Shown: piece by piece, positions 1 through 13,100 of the stretch
Layout of the letters: every line of letters starts with the position of its first letter
Numbering within the stretch: position 1 is the stretch's first letter
Source of the DNA: Trematomus loennbergii
Lineage: Eukaryota; Chordata; Actinopteri; Perciformes; Nototheniidae
Length of the DNA stretch: 64,000 nt
Direction of reading: 5' to 3'
Assembly (NCBI GenBank): GCA_012861695.1
Contig: JAAOOA010000002.1
Coordinates: forward strand, 20,883,803-20,947,802
Notes under the pieces: generated by a model
Database searches by the model: none
What the model was told of the DNA's origin: nothing
What the model saw: the letters and a program-made list of their open reading frames with translations, nothing else
Translations under genes and position numbers: made by a program

Positions 1-1
1 T

Positions 2-416
2 GTCCACATCACTGAGGACCTGACATGGACTCACCACACTAACACCATCACCAAAAGAGCTCGACAGCGGCTCTTCTTCCTCCACAGGCTGAGGAGGTTC
101 AAAATGGACTCCAGGATACTCTGCAACTTCTACAGGTGCACCTTAGAGAGTATCCTGGCTGGCTGCATCACGGCCTGGTACGGCAGCTGCACCGCCCTCA
201 ATCGTAAGGCTTTACAGAGGGTGCTGAAAACTGCACAGCACATCACCAGGACGGAGCTGCCATCCATGGAGGAACTTTACTCCCAGCGCCTCAGGAAGAA
301 ATCCCTCCGGATTATAAAAGACCCCCATCACCCCAGCCACAAGATTTTCATCGACATAACTACACTGTAGCTATGTGGGTATGACAAATAAAAGCCTTGA
401 ACCTTGAACCTTGAAC
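2..416 (+). mobile_element. L2-type LINE fragment, end of reverse transcriptase ORF plus 3' tail
   Basis: An open frame from base 2 to 370 encodes the C-terminal end of a non-LTR retrotransposon ORF2. Recognisable stretches are RLFFLHRLRRF, ESILAGCITAWYGSC and ALQRVLKTAQHI, the usual wording downstream of the reverse transcriptase domain in fish L2/Maui-type LINEs. The element is truncated at its 5' side by the window edge. The coding part stops soon after HPSHKIF, where related elements usually continue with a leucine-rich tail, so an internal deletion is likely. It ends with a short 3' UTR containing AATAAA and a tandem CTTGAAC tail (about 394-416), the microsatellite-like end expected of this class. 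The same 3' end recurs inverted at 28289-28357. L2 assignment is from remembered family similarity, not a search. Confidence 0.8.
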
Positions 417-539
417 TGTCTCATGAAGCAAAAACAGTTCTTATGGGTGAGTATTTTTACTCTAGTGACATACACCAAACCCACATGGGCTTACAAGACT
501 ACATTAAATTCAGAGGAAAGACAAAACAGAAAGAAACAA

Positions 540-561
540 ACACACACACACACACACACAA
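540..561. repeat. (CA)n microsatellite, short
   Basis: About 11 uninterrupted CA units. Confidence 0.9.
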
Positions 562-1326
562 CTCCCAGCCAAACACCTTGTATAGAAGTATTAATGGCAG
601 ATATTGGCAGATACAATATCAACACAGGCTGGACAGTAGAAGTCAACCTAATCCTATCATTAAGGTGAAGAGAGAAGGGAAAAGACAGCTAAAGGCGATT
701 AGCCGTACCCAGCCATCAAACGTCTAAACGTCTCATTTAATTTTATATATAATCCTCACACTCTCAAAGGAAAAGCTGAGCGTAAAGGTCACTGATGCTC
801 CAGCAGGAGAAGCAATCATCACTGACTTTTGGCCTTTCATTGTGAAATCTATCAAGAACAGGCTCATCCATCAAAATAACGAGCGGCACAAAGCTAATAA
901 ACAATGCTAGAAAACGAAACAAATACTGCAATTATTTAATGGCCCATGTGAATTCAATCATGCTTCTAAAAATAAATTGCAATCGTCTCTTCCCTTCCTG
1001 CATTAGAGGAATTTGCTCATGGAGGAAACACAGGTTCAATACCCATTATGACCTGATGGCTATTACCTAATCTATCATCATTACTGAACGTACTACTGTT
1101 CAGAGATGCAGCGCACAGCCCACAGCCCACAGCCCACACAAACACACAACATCCTTAACACCCACTAAGTAAAAACAAGCACTCACACACATACACAAAT
1201 ACACACACTGTATATTGCAATTCCCCGGTGGAAATCTGCTTTGCTCTAGGAGTGGGTTAACTATTATAAGATTATGTGTAATGCAGATGCAAAGGTAATA
1301 TTACATATGGGTGGCTGCATACGTGT

Positions 1327-1375
<49 letters not shown>

Positions 1376-1376
1376 G

Positions 1377-1461
<85 letters not shown>

Positions 1462-3921
1462 TTACTGGAGATGACCAGGGAATGTCTTTGGGAGTAAGAG
1501 GAGGTTGTGGTGGTGGTCGGGTTGTAAAGATGGCCAGGTGAGTGGTGGCTGGAGAGATGTGATGTGATTATGAAACCGTGACAGAAACACAAGGTTAACC
1601 GGCGTACAATTTTACGTTGAGTTGTAACGCACTTAAAGTCTCAGCGCCTATTTCAGATAAAGACTGAGAAGAGAAGGATTAAGATTTGAAACCGTGAGAA
1701 AAATACTTGTGCTAGAAGAGGAAAAGCGGAAGACACTCAAGTTCTGTCTGGTAAGGGAAACAGAAACAGAACAGACTCCTCTCACCACAGGGAGGAACAT
1801 GAAATAATGCCAGACTTTATATTGCAAAACAACCGACTGAAAAAGCAATAAAACAACAGAATTCATATCAAAATGATGAAAGACCACACTGGTCTTTGAT
1901 ATGCGTAACATTTTCAATACAAAAATGAATCAGTGCACATCTAAAAGCAAATTAGACTTCACATTAAAATGTCATTGTGCAATTAGTTTTGGTGACACAC
2001 TCCATTGGAGGCTGACGCACAGAAAGGTCACTGTTACGACAGCAGTCACAGGGACAGACACTTTACACACAAATCTACAAACGACAGCACTGCAAAGCTC
2101 TGATTGCCTGCAAAAAAAATCTGATTTCTACGAACTCTATTTATTTAAATACCTTTTTTCCAACGTCTACCATTTTTTTGGAAGAAACTGGCGCATTACT
2201 GCTATTCTCCTACTGTACCAAATCAAAGATGTAGGCATAAGCGTATTGGTTTGATTTGGCCCACAGAGCAAGTCAGTGATGCATTTGTGTAATCAGTGAA
2301 ATATCTTGACAGCTATTGGACAGTTTTCAATGAAATGTGTTACAGGTATTCATGATGCCCCGGAAATCAATCACGATGGTGATCTCCTGACTTTCTCTCT
2401 GATTGACTTGCCTTACAACATAAATCATGCTTTATTTGTGGATATTGTCCAGAAAAGCATTGACAGTGAGCTAATATCAGATACATATACTATGCACAAA
2501 ATTCTTTCTTACAATTTAGAAATAAAAATCCCCAACTTCATTGCTTGATTAAAAATGTATCTGGGGCGCATTATGTTTCCAAACAAAAAATGAAGCAAAT
2601 TGGTATATAAATTAGATGTATAAGAGGAAGAGCTGAACATACATACTGCACAAGCACACATACACAACATAAAATGCTGCTCATGAGATAGGGTCCTTGA
2701 TGAAGGTATTCAGATAACTCCAGTCCCCGTCAGTGATCACAAAGCAACCGGCAGACAGCGAAAAACACGCTGACCTCGGTGTAATGAACGACCATGACAT
2801 TTAAATTTGCTTTGCGCATTTCTCAGGCACAGGCACACATACCCTGAGCATCGATTTCAGCCACAAAGGAAGAAACCTGTGGAAGAATTTGTATCTTGAA
2901 TGCAGCACCTTGCCGCTCCCCTCTGTGTGTCATCTGCACACAACGACTAGTTAAAGAGCTAATTTTATGCCCGCTGCTGCAAGCAGATCGATGCTTTTTC
3001 AGGTTTGTGCAAGTAGAGAATCAAGGAGAGGAAAAGGGAATGGGCGATGTTACTAGTGTGATCAACATCCTCCTTGTGAAAGCAGCGGTCCAAATCAATG
3101 CTCTGACATATATGAGAGGAGAAGGTGTGAGAGAACTGAGATGGGAGAGCAGAAAGACAGTGGGAAAGAAGGATTGTAGCATCCAGCACGTACTTCACAA
3201 AAGTAAAGAGAATAGTGGTTAAAGCGGGCAAAGAGAAGTAAAATAAACTGAGATGGTGTTCATGGCAGGCTAAGAGGTACAGGACTTAGAAGCAATGAAG
3301 AGGAACAGAAAAGTGGAGAAAATGGACAAGGGTGTAAGAGATTTCACAGTGAGAGCCTAAAACGCTCAAAAGGACAGAGAGCACTGATTAGTGGGAAATG
3401 ATGGCTCTCAACAGTCAACAGGCAGGCCTTTTGCTTCTATGACAAATTGCTTTTCGTTTTCATTTTTTTTTAGAATGTAGAAATGTTTCTCTCTTTGAAA
3501 TAAATGAATCTTAGCTGTTTACAATTTGTTTTTGAAGGATAACTGTGACAATATTGTGAAATGGAGCTGTAGAAGGATATGCATTGCTATGCCTCTATTC
3601 TGATTGACAGGTTGCTGTTGAAAAGACTAGGCCACGCCCCTAATACTTACCTTGCTGTATTAGCTGTAAATTAGACAATACAATTAAAACAAACATCAAG
3701 CTGTATTGAAAAATACTTGAAACTTGTGGAAATTTTTACTGAGGTCATACATCGAGACTTAGCGTAATTAGTTTTATAGACTTCTATCCAACTGAGAATT
3801 GGATTTATTTGTGTAACCAGTGGAGGAGCCAGTTTACAGTATTTTGCATGAACTTGAGTGAATTATGTTTGAGGTAATAAAACAAGAATAAACTGTATAC
3901 AAAATTGAAAAACAGCCTTAC
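562..3921. other. Presumed stx1a intron 3 (partial), no exon found
   Basis: Lies downstream of stx1a exon 3 in the direction of transcription (minus strand). The next syntaxin-1 exon should encode the linker and Hb region with the ANKVRSKLK-like motif. I looked for it on the minus strand and did not find it, so it probably lies beyond the left edge. The stretch holds one long GT array and a small heptamer repeat (CACAGCC, about 1116-1137). The rest is unremarkable AT-rich sequence. Confidence 0.6.
1329..1461. repeat. (GT)n microsatellite with phase slips
   Basis: About 130 bp of GT repeat. It is interrupted near 1374-1377 (GTTGTTG), near 1425 (GTGGTG) and near 1445 (GTTTG), where the dinucleotide phase changes. 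Confidence 0.95.
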
Positions 3922-4021
3922 TCTCATCTGGGTTGGGTGAAGCGAGGATGGCGCTGTGATTCCTCTTCACCTCCTCAACTTTCTCTGCCAGAGACTCAAT
4001 AAAACCCCGGATCTCCTCCAC
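3922..4021 (-). CDS. stx1a: stx1a coding exon 3 (Habc helix A)
   Basis: Encodes 33 residues from [20 protein letters not shown] to NPDE plus the first base of the next codon. The acceptor is CGACAG just right of 4021 and the donor is GTAAGG at 3921. This is the first helix of the autoinhibitory Habc domain. The acceptor sits directly beside the (GA)n array at 4027-4100, which reads as (TC)n on the coding strand. Confidence 0.95.
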
Positions 4022-4025
4022 CTGT

Positions 4026-4104
<79 letters not shown>

Positions 4105-7100
4105 CACTTTAGATCTCCTCAGTGCTGAGGCAGGAAGTAGCAGTGATTAGTGTGAGTGATGTTGATAGAAACCGAACAGAAAATGTCATTATCGTATTAG
4201 AGGCAGAATGAAAGCAAAGGGAAGCAGGCTAACGTGGAGGAACACACAGATACTAAAAGTTTTTCATATGTATCCCGTCTCATTCATCATCATTTTGTGA
4301 CCTTTACAAATAGTGGAGTAATCTCTGTTTTTGTGTGTCGTGTGTTGACAAAACTACAGGCTGATTTCAAACACAGTCTCCACACTCCCCGGAAGGTTTT
4401 CTATGAGATTTTGAAACCTGGCTGCAGAGATCTGCTCCAACTCAGCCACGAGAGCATTAGTGAGGTTGTCTGCTGATGTTGAGCGGTAATGTCTGGCTCA
4501 TAGTCAAGTTCTCCTTCAAGCTGTCCAACATTTTGTCACAAGGATGTAACAATATTTTAAGAATTATTATGTAATTTAGAAGTGAGAGATGCCTTAATCG
4601 CAACCAAGGAGTTTAGCTCGAAAATACAGAAAATCCAGCATTCATTAGTTAACATTGAAAACATAAAACATTTATAATATGAAAACAGTTATTCTGTCCT
4701 GATTTTGTATGTATATTCTTTTGCTTGAAATGTGAACACTGTTTAAATTATTCGTCCTTATAAAAAACTAAAATCTGGATCGCTATCACACTTTTTTTCC
4801 GGCTAGGTGCATACCTATTTAAAAAATCTCAGGCATATTCTACTACAAAAACAACAACAACCGAGGAACCAACTAACCAATGATATGAAAACAAAATATC
4901 TTCAACAATGAAAATAGCATTTTCATTTTTATTTGTTCCGTTCATGGTATGCACAACTTAATGTATAATAATTGTTTACAAAACATGTCTCTATTAAGAC
5001 ACCATTGACCGAAAAGGAGCAGGGAGAACAACATAATCTTATGTTACCTGCCCCTTTCTAAACAAAATGGAAATAGATGGTCTGTCCTTCATATTTTCTT
5101 ATTCACACAGTATCATAGGATAATAAGAGAAACAAGAAAACTTACTACAAAAAATACTTAGTTCTCACTTGACAGTTAAAGGAAAGAAACAAAACAAAAA
5201 ACAACAACACCGAAACATCACATGTACAAAGAAAAAGTGCAACACCCTCACCTGGGTCCTACTCGAATTTAAATGAGTAGTTTGCCATTAGACATGTGAA
5301 TGATCTTCCCTGTGTCAAGTTCGTATTTAGTGACAGACCTCAGACTGGTATCTATATTCTAATCTAACTTTAGGCAGGAGAGTGATCACATCTCTCCACA
5401 TTTTGAATAATTAATTCAAGCACATGTTGAAATATTTTAAGAATAGCTGACACTGGAAGTGCATGACATGTCCTCTGCACTTCACCCCATCATCTGCCAC
5501 CAAGATATAGTTTGACATTCCTCCCTGCTGCCTCGTCCCCAGCTGTGCTGCCTCTGGCTCAGGTAACAGCTGGACGAGCAGCAGGGCACGTCTGTCAGTG
5601 ACTTCATCAATATCTGCTTTCATCACAGTCTGTCATCAACCGATCATTTTCTCCTCCTCTCCACCTGCTCCACCACACACCAGTTCTCCCTTCGTTCTCC
5701 TCCGTTGTTATTGGACTTTTCCATTTGCAGCCCAGCTCTCCCCTAACACTCCTCACAGCTCTGCACTCCCTTCAGTTCTCAATCCATATCTTCTGGAGCT
5801 CTCAGCCTGGGTCATTATTCTCCATTAGCTAGTTAATTAGCTGTTGATTGGATCGGGTATATTTTTTAATAACAACATAATTGGCTCTGGAATACCAGTG
5901 GGGAGAGACCAGAAGGCACACTGAGGTAAGTACAGGTAGTTAAAATTAAATACCTGTAGGACGGACAGGCAGGGAGGGAGGACAAAGTTAAAAAGTATGA
6001 TTGAGACATGAACACAGGCTGGAGAGAAAGTGAAGGAGACGGAAAATGAGCAGAAGATGAAGCCACTTAAAGCTGTCTCAGTTTAGGGACCATGTGTTAG
6101 TGAGTCACGGTGTGTCTCTCAGACTTCATAAGACATCAGGCACATTTTATTAGTGAGGGAGAAAAACCAATTTCAGACATGCAGAAATAAATAAGCAGAC
6201 ACACATACACACTTGTCCATTTCATAACTTCCTTTATGAGCCTGACATGCACCAAGAGATTTGTTGGTATCTTATACAAATTGAACCGTTAACCATTCAA
6301 AATCAACAGCTGGCGGTGCAGTCATCAGGATGAAAATTGCTTGTTTCATACTTTGTCATCTGATTATAGTTTTATCGAAGTTAGTCTAATTATTTCTTGC
6401 TTAGTATAATAATAAGAAGGCTTAAGGCCACAGTGGATATTTCTTGCTTTTGCTCACTTCATTCTTGTATCATATAGGGATTGTTTTTTGGGCCATAAAA
6501 TGAGCCCTGCTACACCATGTTACAAGAGTACTGACACATGTCAAAGCATGAAAAATAGGAAAAGTAGGGCTGAGAATAATTTTATCGCCTCATCACAATG
6601 TATTACAATTTTGAATGGTCCATTTTGCTTTACCAAAACATTTGAATGGTATAAACAAATCTGCTAAATATCACAGACTGAGCAGTTTTCAAAATGGTGT
6701 TTTCATTTAACAACACAATAATCATTATTTTATTAAAGCATACTCATTGTTGCAGCTTAACTCATGAGGCATACAATAAGAGACTCAGCTAAGCATCACT
6801 ATTGCAGACACATGCGTGCACACACTGTCAAAGCTGTGAAGTCAACATATAATAGAGATCTGTTCTTACACATACACACTGAACGCCAGAAAGTGTGGCT
6901 ACACACAGCCTACTTCAGATGTCACACCTGCTGTTAAACAACATGGTAGAAGGTAAAGACGTCATTGCAGCTGTTTAGTGATTCAACCAATCTTATTCTT
7001 TTTTAAATTGAACCACAGACGAGTTTGCCTTTGTACAAGGCTTTTCTAGATGATGAGATTTGAGGAATAAATGTAATTGGTTATGTTTATTATGAAGAGA

Positions 7101-10100
7101 TATGTCCACCATGTGAAACCGAAAAGCTCTTCCACGTGTTTAAATTATGTTGATAGTAAATGTATAATATCATTTTTTGTCAAGCATAAAAAGACAAACC
7201 CAATAAATCTAAACTAGAATGTAATTCCCAGCCAACTGCTAGTCAATCTGCTTTGGTGGGTTTATGAGTTTTAAGAGGAAATGTAGAATCTTTTTTTTCA
7301 TTTTCTTTTTTTTCATTTAATCGTTTATTTGACGAGGGACAGTGCACATTGATGAACATTTAAAACAAATAATGCTTTAAAAACTTAAACATGCCGGATT
7401 TTAGCTTTGAGCTAGTTTCCATCCGTAGTCCCTCACATACAACATTTAAGAACATGACATTTATATACATAGCAAAATAATACATGATATACAGAAAGAG
7501 CATGAGCAGCAATAATCAACATGAATGCTTAAGAGATGGTGTGTTGTACTTAACTGCTGCGAGACACAAAGGCAACAAACACGCATTGAAAGCTGTTTCT
7601 GTTGTAAAACTTGAGGGGCCATTCACATACATTTTCAGGAGAAAAATGTAAATTATTATTCTGAAACCAGATTTTTGTAGCTCAAATGCCATATTCCACA
7701 ATGTTAATGGAGTCACACATAATTGATGTACTACATTGACAGTAAATAGAAGAATATTGCAAGATTTTATGAAAAACATGTTTTTTCTCTCACTTTGAAA
7801 TGACAATATAATGGCATGGGGCAAAAATTATGAAAGGCAGCCTTATCCTTTGATGCAATCTAAACAATGAAATCCACAACAACAGTCACACACTTAATGC
7901 ACAGTGTAATACATGCTACTTAAATACACAGCCTCATTCATGCCTGCACAAACAAATGCCACAAACACATTATGAAAGCAATACCCCCACTGAGTGTCAT
8001 GTTTATGCTGTGAGTGAAGGGTTGAAGGCAGCAGCAATCTCTACACTACTAAAAGCTTAATTTACGCACCCCGTCAGAGTGAGAACTGATTACTGCCCCT
8101 CTCCCTCTGCCCCCTTCCCCATCTATATCTCCATCTGTCTCATGTACCTGTCCCTCCTCTGTGGTTTAGCTGTCTTTCTTCGCCTAATCCTCTTATTTCA
8201 AAATCATCCCTTCTACTTTTTGCTCGGTCTCAAACTGTTCTCTGTTGATCCCGCTGTCTCCATTTACACTCATCCTCCAGTTTCTCACTGGAGGCAGATG
8301 TAATGGACTGAAATTCCAGAAAGATAAAAGAGGATTATCTTTCAGTATCTAGGATCGATAAAGACAGTCTGTCAGAAGAACAGAAGCGGCAAAACAGAAA
8401 TGAGAGGAGACAAATGACAGCAGACTGCATGCAGTGTTCTCTCAGAGATAAAACATCAGATAATGAGAGTGTTTTAAGAGTCATTAAAAAAAGGTATACC
8501 GTGTATTACCCCTGTAATGATTGTCAAATCTCAGACTAAAGAGATTTAGTTCTGGGTATAGAAGAAAAAAACCTGCTTCTGTCACTTTTACACAATGTGA
8601 AGATGCTTAGTATTTGAATATGTGTTGCATGGAAAAGCTGGGAGACACATATTCCTTATTTTCAATGTGAGATCTTAGCATTCATTTTTAAAAGTCAGGC
8701 AAGTAAAATGTGGCCCTTGAACTAGTCATCTCTTCTTTTTCTTTATTCATAAACAGAATATTAATGTGCAGCTGGAGAATGTCCCGTTTGCTGATATAAC
8801 GTCTTTTTGCAGAGGATGTTTTCATTTTGCTCTCTTCGATTTTGACCTCTGATTTACAATGTAAATGGTGGATTTATTCACCTTTAAATGTGTACATCCC
8901 AAGCTTGCGGATGGATGTGGGGGGAGAGCAGGCTGTAGAGAAAGGGAGGGGCCAGGTTGTTAAGAGCTTTGTGGGTGCGTAATATTTTGAAGTCAAACCT
9001 GACTGTGGAAGTGAGCAGGCAGGCAGTGGAGTTCTGGACTTATTGAAATGTATTTCTGATTTCATTCGGACAGCCATAGAGGAAGCTATTGCATTAGTCA
9101 AGTCTGGAAGGGATGGAGTAATGGGTAAGGAGGTAGGAGATGGGCAATGTTCACGAGGTGGAGCAGTTTAGGTTAAGTAGTTGCCAAAAGGTAAGAAGGG
9201 TTGGGTCGAGGATGATTCTGAGGCTGCAGACGCGTGTAGGGGGTTTCATTTGAGCAGTCGAAGTGAGAAAATGTATGCCAATTTATTATTTGTTTGCAGT
9301 TGAGTTGAAGGAAGTTTGAAGGTGTACTAAATGGTTCAAATGTCTTCTTTACCTGCCAGAACTACCATGTGACTTCACCTTGCAGGAATTGTACCCTGTG
9401 TTATGTACAGTGTGTCCGTCATATGCCTGTTTATTAGTTACACTATGTGACAGCTGCTTCTCGCTGTTGCTGCTGTTAGTCTGAACGTCGTGATTATTGA
9501 GATACAGAGTTTTTGATGCACCTGCGGCTCGCTCCCACATGATTCTCCTGGTGATGTGTTTATTGTTTCGTATTGCTTTGAAAACTCACATATCAAAGAG
9601 CTGATTGTCAAACCTCTTTCATAACTCACAAATGCTGCTAAATGGCGTTCAACCTCACTCTATACCTACCGTTGTTGCATTTGCAATGGTGATTTAAATA
9701 CTTCAAAGTTAAAACCCCATGTACATACATTGACAAACAAAGACATTTTAACTAACCAGAAGCACAGCCTCGTAAAATATAAGAAATACGGCAGAGACAG
9801 CAAATAAATAAATAAAAATGACTATAAAAATGGATTATGATGTCTCCTTTTCAAGGCAAATTATTCTGCTTTTCAAAGACACTCACTGTGGGAGATGTAC
9901 ATTACATATAGGCGCTCTAAAAATGGAGCCTCCCCCCTCTGAGAGCCATCACGATGTTCAGCGTGTTCCCAGCTCATGTGAACAGCGTGTACAGAGAACA
10001 GACTCCCATATTAATGCATAGATTCAGGAAAGGTGCATACAGTATCTGGTATGCACAAGACAAGAGAGAGAAATATGTGAAATCGCCAATGCGGACAAGC

Positions 10101-13100
10101 AGTGTTATGATGAGGAATCAATCAAATTCAAATAAACGACCATCCATGCAACAACATCACTAGCTATCAATCATATCTGCTCTCTAGAGAAGAGATTGAT
10201 TACAGATCTCTGAAAAACTAGACTCAATATGAGGACATAAATAATAAACAGGCAGATTGTAGTGTGTCCTGAACTGTAATTTAAGATGGCGAGTTATCAG
10301 CCTACTATCAACCTGGTAAATGTGTGAGAGGGAATAATAGTCACTGACACAGAGATAGAAAGATAGAGTGAATATGGAGATATCAGGTCGGTGAGATAAA
10401 CAAACCTGTTCAAAGAATTCATCCATAAAGCCTTTGTCCATCCCCACAGAGACTTCATCCTCCTCCTCTGTCGTCTCCTTCCCCTGCACAAACACACATA
10501 CAATTAGGAAGTATTATGTAACAACAATTTTTTAAACTTCAATTTGAAATGTAGGATGTATTGGTTTTACAGTAACACTGGTCACGACCAGACTACGAAG
10601 GGCACAGGTCAATGGTAAATAAAGCAGTATTACCACTTTCCTCTACACCCATCAGCTGATTCGAAACAAGGAGCAGCTAACGACATTTGTAATTAGAACC
10701 ACAGGTCGACTTATTAGCAAGATATTATTGAATTAGGACCTCGGAGCAGCATATTTGACAAACTCCAGCCTGCACACTCATGCACAAGCATCTACGGATA
10801 CATATAAATATTGTATCTTATATAATAAGAACCATTTGGGTACAATGCTTATTTCCATAAGTGTTGTATAAGAAAATTGATACATCTCACGTATTTCTGC
10901 ACTAAACATCAAGCTACAGCTAAAGATTGGTTAGCTAAGATAAGCATACAGATTTGAAATGGGGGTGAACAGCAACTAGTGAGCTTTAGACATTTTGATT
11001 CACCAATCAAAAGTTTTAAAGCTCACTAATTTACACGTTAAATATTTCCGTAATGTATTGAACGAAATACCTTAGTGTTAAATCAACATGTTGTGGTTTA
11101 ACAGTAAGTTATGTGGTAAACTCTCCTCAAGAAAGGGACTATTTTTCCAATGCCAAACTATGAATGTCCAAAAGGAAAGCAAATACAGACAAGAAGAAAG
11201 CACAGTTAAAGGAAGATCACAAGAGCGGAATAAGGTTTCATCAAAAATAACTACAGGTTTTTGAATTCAAGAAATTACTTTGACTTGTTATTAGACAACA
11301 AAAAAGATTTGCAGTGTTTTTTGCTGCTCTAAAATTGTAAATGTTCACTGTATATGTCTACATTTTCACCGCAAATAAGGAATATATTGTATTTCTAAAA
11401 GGTTGGAAGCAAAAATATTTAGCTTCTCAATTTCTAACTCAAAGTACAACAAAGCGACAAATGTTCACGAAAATAACTTGTTACGCTGTCTTATGTCTAT
11501 ATAGTTTCCAAAGTTTACATTATAGTTCCAGAGTTTCCAGGACCTACCAAGTGATTTATTCTGAAATACATGCTCATTTCTAAACACACATCAGATAATA
11601 CACTACATTAGCAGGGTGCTCATGTTGTGTCATCTCATTCATCGTGCGTCTGTCAAACTAATTCAATTCCCCATTAGCAGTCTATGAGACCCATTTGCTT
11701 ATCAACGCTGAGATGAGAGGGTGTGTAGTTGTTTTTTTTCTTACTGAGATCTTATGTTATAAATGTCTAAATTCTGAAGTAAATCTGCAAAATAAGGAAT
11801 ATAAGGAATACTCTCTGCAGCCTCTGGCTAAATATTGTTGCTACAGGATCTTATATGGTGCGTATAACAAGCAATTTCCTGATTGTTTTGTAAATAATAA
11901 GATTAAGGTATACAGTATCCCAACAACCTCCAATTTTCCGCCAACCCCAACCCTCCCAACTCTAAATGTTCCTATAAAATGTTTGTACAAGACAAAAGCA
12001 ATATTCCATTGAGCATTGTTTGTTTAAAACAAGAGGATGCCAGCCATGGCTGGTCCAAACACATTACTGTGCATGCATTAGTCCAGCAGCGCAGAGTGCA
12101 GGAAGCAGGAGAAATCATCATATAAATTGGGAGGACCATGAATGTATTAAACCACTTTGACTGTTTATACATCCATGAAATTCAGACACTGAAAGAAAAC
12201 ATGTTCTGTAACATAACGTTAAACTGAATCTCATCTGGCTTGTTTTAACTCTGCAATAACAGAAGGATTATTATGCACTCCTTCTTCTGAACTCAAACCC
12301 AAATCACGTCTGAGGAGAGTTAACATGGGATATGCTGACATAGAAATGGAGCCAGAAAGATGTGGAGAAAAGCAGTGGCAGAGGAACCAGTTCTTGAGAA
12401 AAATGTCTTAAAGAACAGATTTCGGTGAGAGATGGCGAGGCAATTGGTGTGAAAAGCAAGTGAGAGGAAAGCAGAGCCTGTCATCACGCTAATCTAAACC
12501 CACTGAAAGGAGACGATTTTTGGATTCATGGATTGTAATGCTCTGGTTTCAATAAAAGTACCTAAATATTTTGAAAACAAAATGTGTATTTCGGTCCAAA
12601 ACAATGAACCTAAATACACAATTTGATAGCTTATCCGTAATACGCTCAGCTGTCATGACAACAGCCAATGGGTGTACCATATGTGGCTCTGTGGGGAGCT
12701 AAACACCTCACATGGTATTTATAACTTAAAGTTTGGAGTTGGTATGGCAATGAGGTTCATTTGAGGGACTGCAGAGAGGAAAGAGGCGGCAGCAGCAGGA
12801 GACAGAGGAATAAGCTCCGGGAGCACCAGTAATGTTCTCCTCCTCCATAGAGAGATGCTGTTCCTCCTGCAGAGAGGCGAGGGCGTTGGTGTGCTTTCTC
12901 CATGAGTGGTCATGAGGGCAGAAGAGCTGTACCCCAAACCTCCAGATCTGAACATCCTGCTGAGCAACAAAGACACTGGGAGAGGACTTTAGTGTTTCAT
13001 TCTTGACTCAGCCTACAGACTTCACTGTCCACACATAGCAGCTGCTCTCAGCCAGACTTGCAAACATACATGCACACACACACAGCTGACACACTGATAA

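Larger units (their letters stand above)
4101..10405. other. stx1a intron 2
   Basis: About 6.3 kb without coding exons on either strand that I can support. The open frames here are short and lack recognisable protein features. It contains two likely degraded interspersed repeats, listed separately (7290-7435 and 8875-9255). Confidence 0.75.

Noticed and set aside
1274..1592. Open frames made of alternating Cys-Val or His-Thr in the GT array
   Set aside because: They are translations of a microsatellite. The same applies to frames in the arrays at 39062-39228, 44364-44566 and 55766-56057.
2680..2770. A minus-strand stretch reading like protein (TDGDWSYLNTFIKDP)
   Set aside because: It is short, lacks splice context and matches no syntaxin exon or other family I know. 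Probably chance.
7516..7824. 102-codon minus-strand open frame in stx1a intron 2
   Set aside because: It could be part of a degraded repeat but shows no family motif. Left uncalled.
12719..12976. 85-codon minus-strand open frame in stx1a intron 1
   Set aside because: It has no recognisable domain, no splice context and a composition like surrounding intron.
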